DNA from: Blepharisma japonicum
Lineage: Eukaryota > Ciliophora > Heterotrichea > Heterotrichida > Blepharismidae
Assembly (NCBI GenBank): GCA_949751835.1
Contig: CATKHK010000031.1
Coordinates: 186,001-250,000, forward strand
Length of the DNA: 64,000 nucleotides
Reading direction: 5' to 3'
Shown here piece after piece: positions 62,195 to 64,000 of this stretch; position 1 is the stretch's first letter; every line of letters starts with the position of its first letter. The position numbers and the translations under genes were made by a program. The notes beneath the pieces were generated by a model. The model saw only the letters and a list, made by a program, of their open reading frames with translations. It made no database searches and was not told the DNA's origin.

Positions 62195-64000
62195 ATGAGG
62201 CACCAAAGCAATGCCCCATGGCGTAACAATCAACGCACTAAAAAAAGACGGCTAGAAGACTCTGCTTATCGCCGAGACAAAGAATTTGCTCACCCTGAGC
62301 TTCCAATCCACAGCCGTCGTATTGATATCATGAAAACCCTCTCAGCAGTCCAAGTTCTGATTGTCCAAGGTGACACTGGCTGTGGTAAAACAACCCAACT
62401 TCCCCAGTTCATAGTCCAAGAGTACCCAAATTGTAGAGTTGCAGTCACCCAACCTCGTCGTTTAGCTGCAATCGGTGTAGCTCGACGAGTCAGCAAAGAG
62501 CTCGGCACCTATTTAGGCTCAACAGTAGGATACCATATTCGCGGTGAAAAGCGGTATGGCCCAGACTCCAAAATCGTGTTTATGACAACTGGCATGTTTA
62601 TTCAAGAGCTCGTTGGCATTACAGATGAGCTTCCTTGAACTCATATAATCCTTGATGAAGTCCACGAACGAGCTGTAGAAACTGAATTTCTCTTAGTCGT
62701 CCTAAAGCATCTCCTATCCAAATGCCCAACCAAGCTCATTCTAATGTCCGCTACAATTGACGCAAGACTTTTCGCTAATTATTTCGCTGACTCTGAAATC
62801 CACAATGTTCACAATCAATTTGTTGATCCAAAAAAGACCAATGATGATGATTGAGCCCCGAACCAATTTCGCGTTGGGATCACGAAAACTTCCAATCCTT
62901 TTGAAATTGACAGAGAAGACGCTGCACCTATCAAGCTTGCTGGGCCTAAAAATTTTGACGTAAAAGAAGTGTACCTTGACGAGATCGCAGGAGAAATGAT
63001 CAATGAATTTTTCCAGCTTTCTGATGTAGAGCGTGAAGAGCAAGCTAACTATTACCGTGATGAGCTTGTAGAAATCTTGCCAAGTTTCTATAAAGTTGCA
63101 GCTTACTTAATAAGAGCTCAGCATTTTCTAAGAATTTTTGAAGAGCAAGAACCCCAAACATTTTTAATTTTTTTGCCTGGAATACACGAAATCACCAAAA
63201 TGGCAAAAGTTTTATTAGAAGATGTAATGAAAGACTGCGCCCAAGACTTAGAAATATGTATGTTACATTCCTCAATTCCTGAAGAAAACCATGCAAATAT
63301 ATTTAGCAGTCCTGAAGGAAAAAGAAGAATTATAATTTCTACTAATATTGCTGAGAGCTCTATAACGCTTCCAGATGTGCGATATATCATTGATTTTTGT
63401 TTGACTAAAGAAATCACATACAACAGCAAAAGCATGTCAGAAATGCTTGAGCTTCATTGGGCTTGCAAAGCAGTTATGAAGCAAAGAGCAGGGAGAGCTG
63501 GAAGAGTAGCTGAAGGTGTTGTATTTAGGTTAATCCCAGCAAGCTTTTTTAATGAATTAGCAGATTTTTCAAAACCAGAAATACAGAGATGCCCTCTTGA
63601 TAAACTAGTGCTAAAAGTAAAGCAGCTGCAGCTAGGAACTCCTGTAGATATATTAGGACGAGCGATCCAGCCACCAGATATAGCTGAAGTGAAAAGAGCT
63701 GAGGAGTATCTTAAAGAAATGGGCGCTTTGTCTGAAGAATACAACTTGACATGACTTGGACGAGTCTACTCTGATATGCCATGTGACGTAAAAATCAGCA
63801 GACTTTGCTTGTTTGGTTATGTTTTTGGGTGTCTTCATGAATCATTAGTAATGGCTTCAGCTTTGTCTCAAGAAAAAAACGTATTTGCCAGCTGTGCACA
63901 TTTGGATTATAAAATTGCTAAATATGAAAGCCAAAGATATGCGATGCGACTGAGATGGGATAATTATGCATTTAGTGACCCTATAGCTTATATGAGGGCT
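62195..64000 (+). CDS. DEVH-box RNA helicase, TDRD9/Spindle-E-like (3' end outside window)
   Basis: About 602 residues are visible; the frame runs off the window edge. TGA Trp codons occur in several places (ITDELPWTHII, DDDWAPNQF, NLTWLGRVY). The start is ATG 62195-62197. SF2 helicase motifs in order: [18 protein letters not shown] (I), [17 protein letters not shown] (Ia), [33 protein letters not shown] (II, DEVH), [10 protein letters not shown] (III), FLPGIHEI (IV), [20 protein letters not shown] (V) and [19 protein letters not shown] (VI, QRxGRxGR). The DEVH box, rather than DEAH, and the flanking blocks fit the TDRD9/Spindle-E branch of DExH proteins, which in animals acts in the piRNA pathway with PIWI. 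The N-terminus is basic with no other domain. Whether a Tudor domain follows is beyond the window. Confidence 0.88.

Noticed and set aside
1-64000. Telomere or rDNA sequence
   Set aside because: No CCCTAA-type tandem repeat occurs at either edge, and no stretch resembles conserved rRNA. The window is internal.

Overview
The window reads as macronuclear DNA from a heterotrich ciliate, most likely Blepharisma or a close relative. Three things point there. TGA sits in frame at positions where conserved families have tryptophan, while TAA and TAG end the genes. The introns I could place are 15 nt long (one is 16 nt), begin GTA, end TAG or CAG, and nearly all carry an A six bases from the 3' end. 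The gene content is typical of ciliates: a tubulin polyglutamylase, a dynein intermediate chain, EF-hand proteins, a GAF-PAS phosphodiesterase, zinc-finger kinases and a giant cysteine-rich receptor-like protein. The species is an inference; the code and the introns are seen directly. Every gene below was read with TGA = Trp and with the introns removed. A 15-nt intron is five codons long, so one lacking an in-frame stop would be invisible here.

Layout. 0-5 kb: the 3' end of an RBR-type ubiquitin ligase, a Cramped/TSL-kinase-interacting SANT protein, a decayed Rab copy, a LIN54-like CXC protein and a PPC-DOT1-like methyltransferase. 5-14 kb: TTLL glutamylase, Nudix hydrolase, a UBL-UBA-RCC1-BTB protein, a TM9 nonaspanin and a Na+/H+ exchanger. 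14-21 kb: one 2,317-residue membrane protein with a repeat ectodomain, cysteine-rich and Notch (LNR) modules, several membrane spans and a long repetitive tail. 21-26.6 kb: citrate synthase, a LACTB2-like hydrolase, a SelT-like protein with Cys in place of Sec, an EamA transporter and a sigma-type GST.

26.7-40.7 kb: a nuclear-looking Asn-rich protein, a Qc-type SNARE, dynein intermediate chain, a calmodulin-like protein, a short chorein-N (VPS13-like) protein, an ATP-grasp ligase, a Rab GTPase, a second CXC protein, a FYVE-like-finger kinase lacking the catalytic-loop lysine, and RNase T2. 41.5-46.6 kb: a secreted 1,711-residue protein made mostly of Ala-Pro-Glu-Gln repeats, followed by about 2 kb without a clear gene. 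48.6-64 kb: a dual-specificity phosphatase, an ankyrin protein, a myristoylated EF-hand protein beside an EF-hand/C2 membrane protein, a GAF/PAS/HD cyclic-nucleotide phosphodiesterase, a MYND-finger kinase, an SCP-type FCP1 phosphatase and the start of a TDRD9-like DEVH helicase.

Genes are tightly packed (7, 8, 12, 14, 18 and 20 nt between some neighbours) and lie on both strands without operon logic. Most are housekeeping or signalling genes that share no pathway. The loose themes are calcium and cyclic-nucleotide signalling, kinases joined to zinc-binding domains, and chromatin proteins (two CXC proteins, Cramped, DOT1-like). I saw no telomere, rRNA, convincing tRNA, CRISPR array or transposon.
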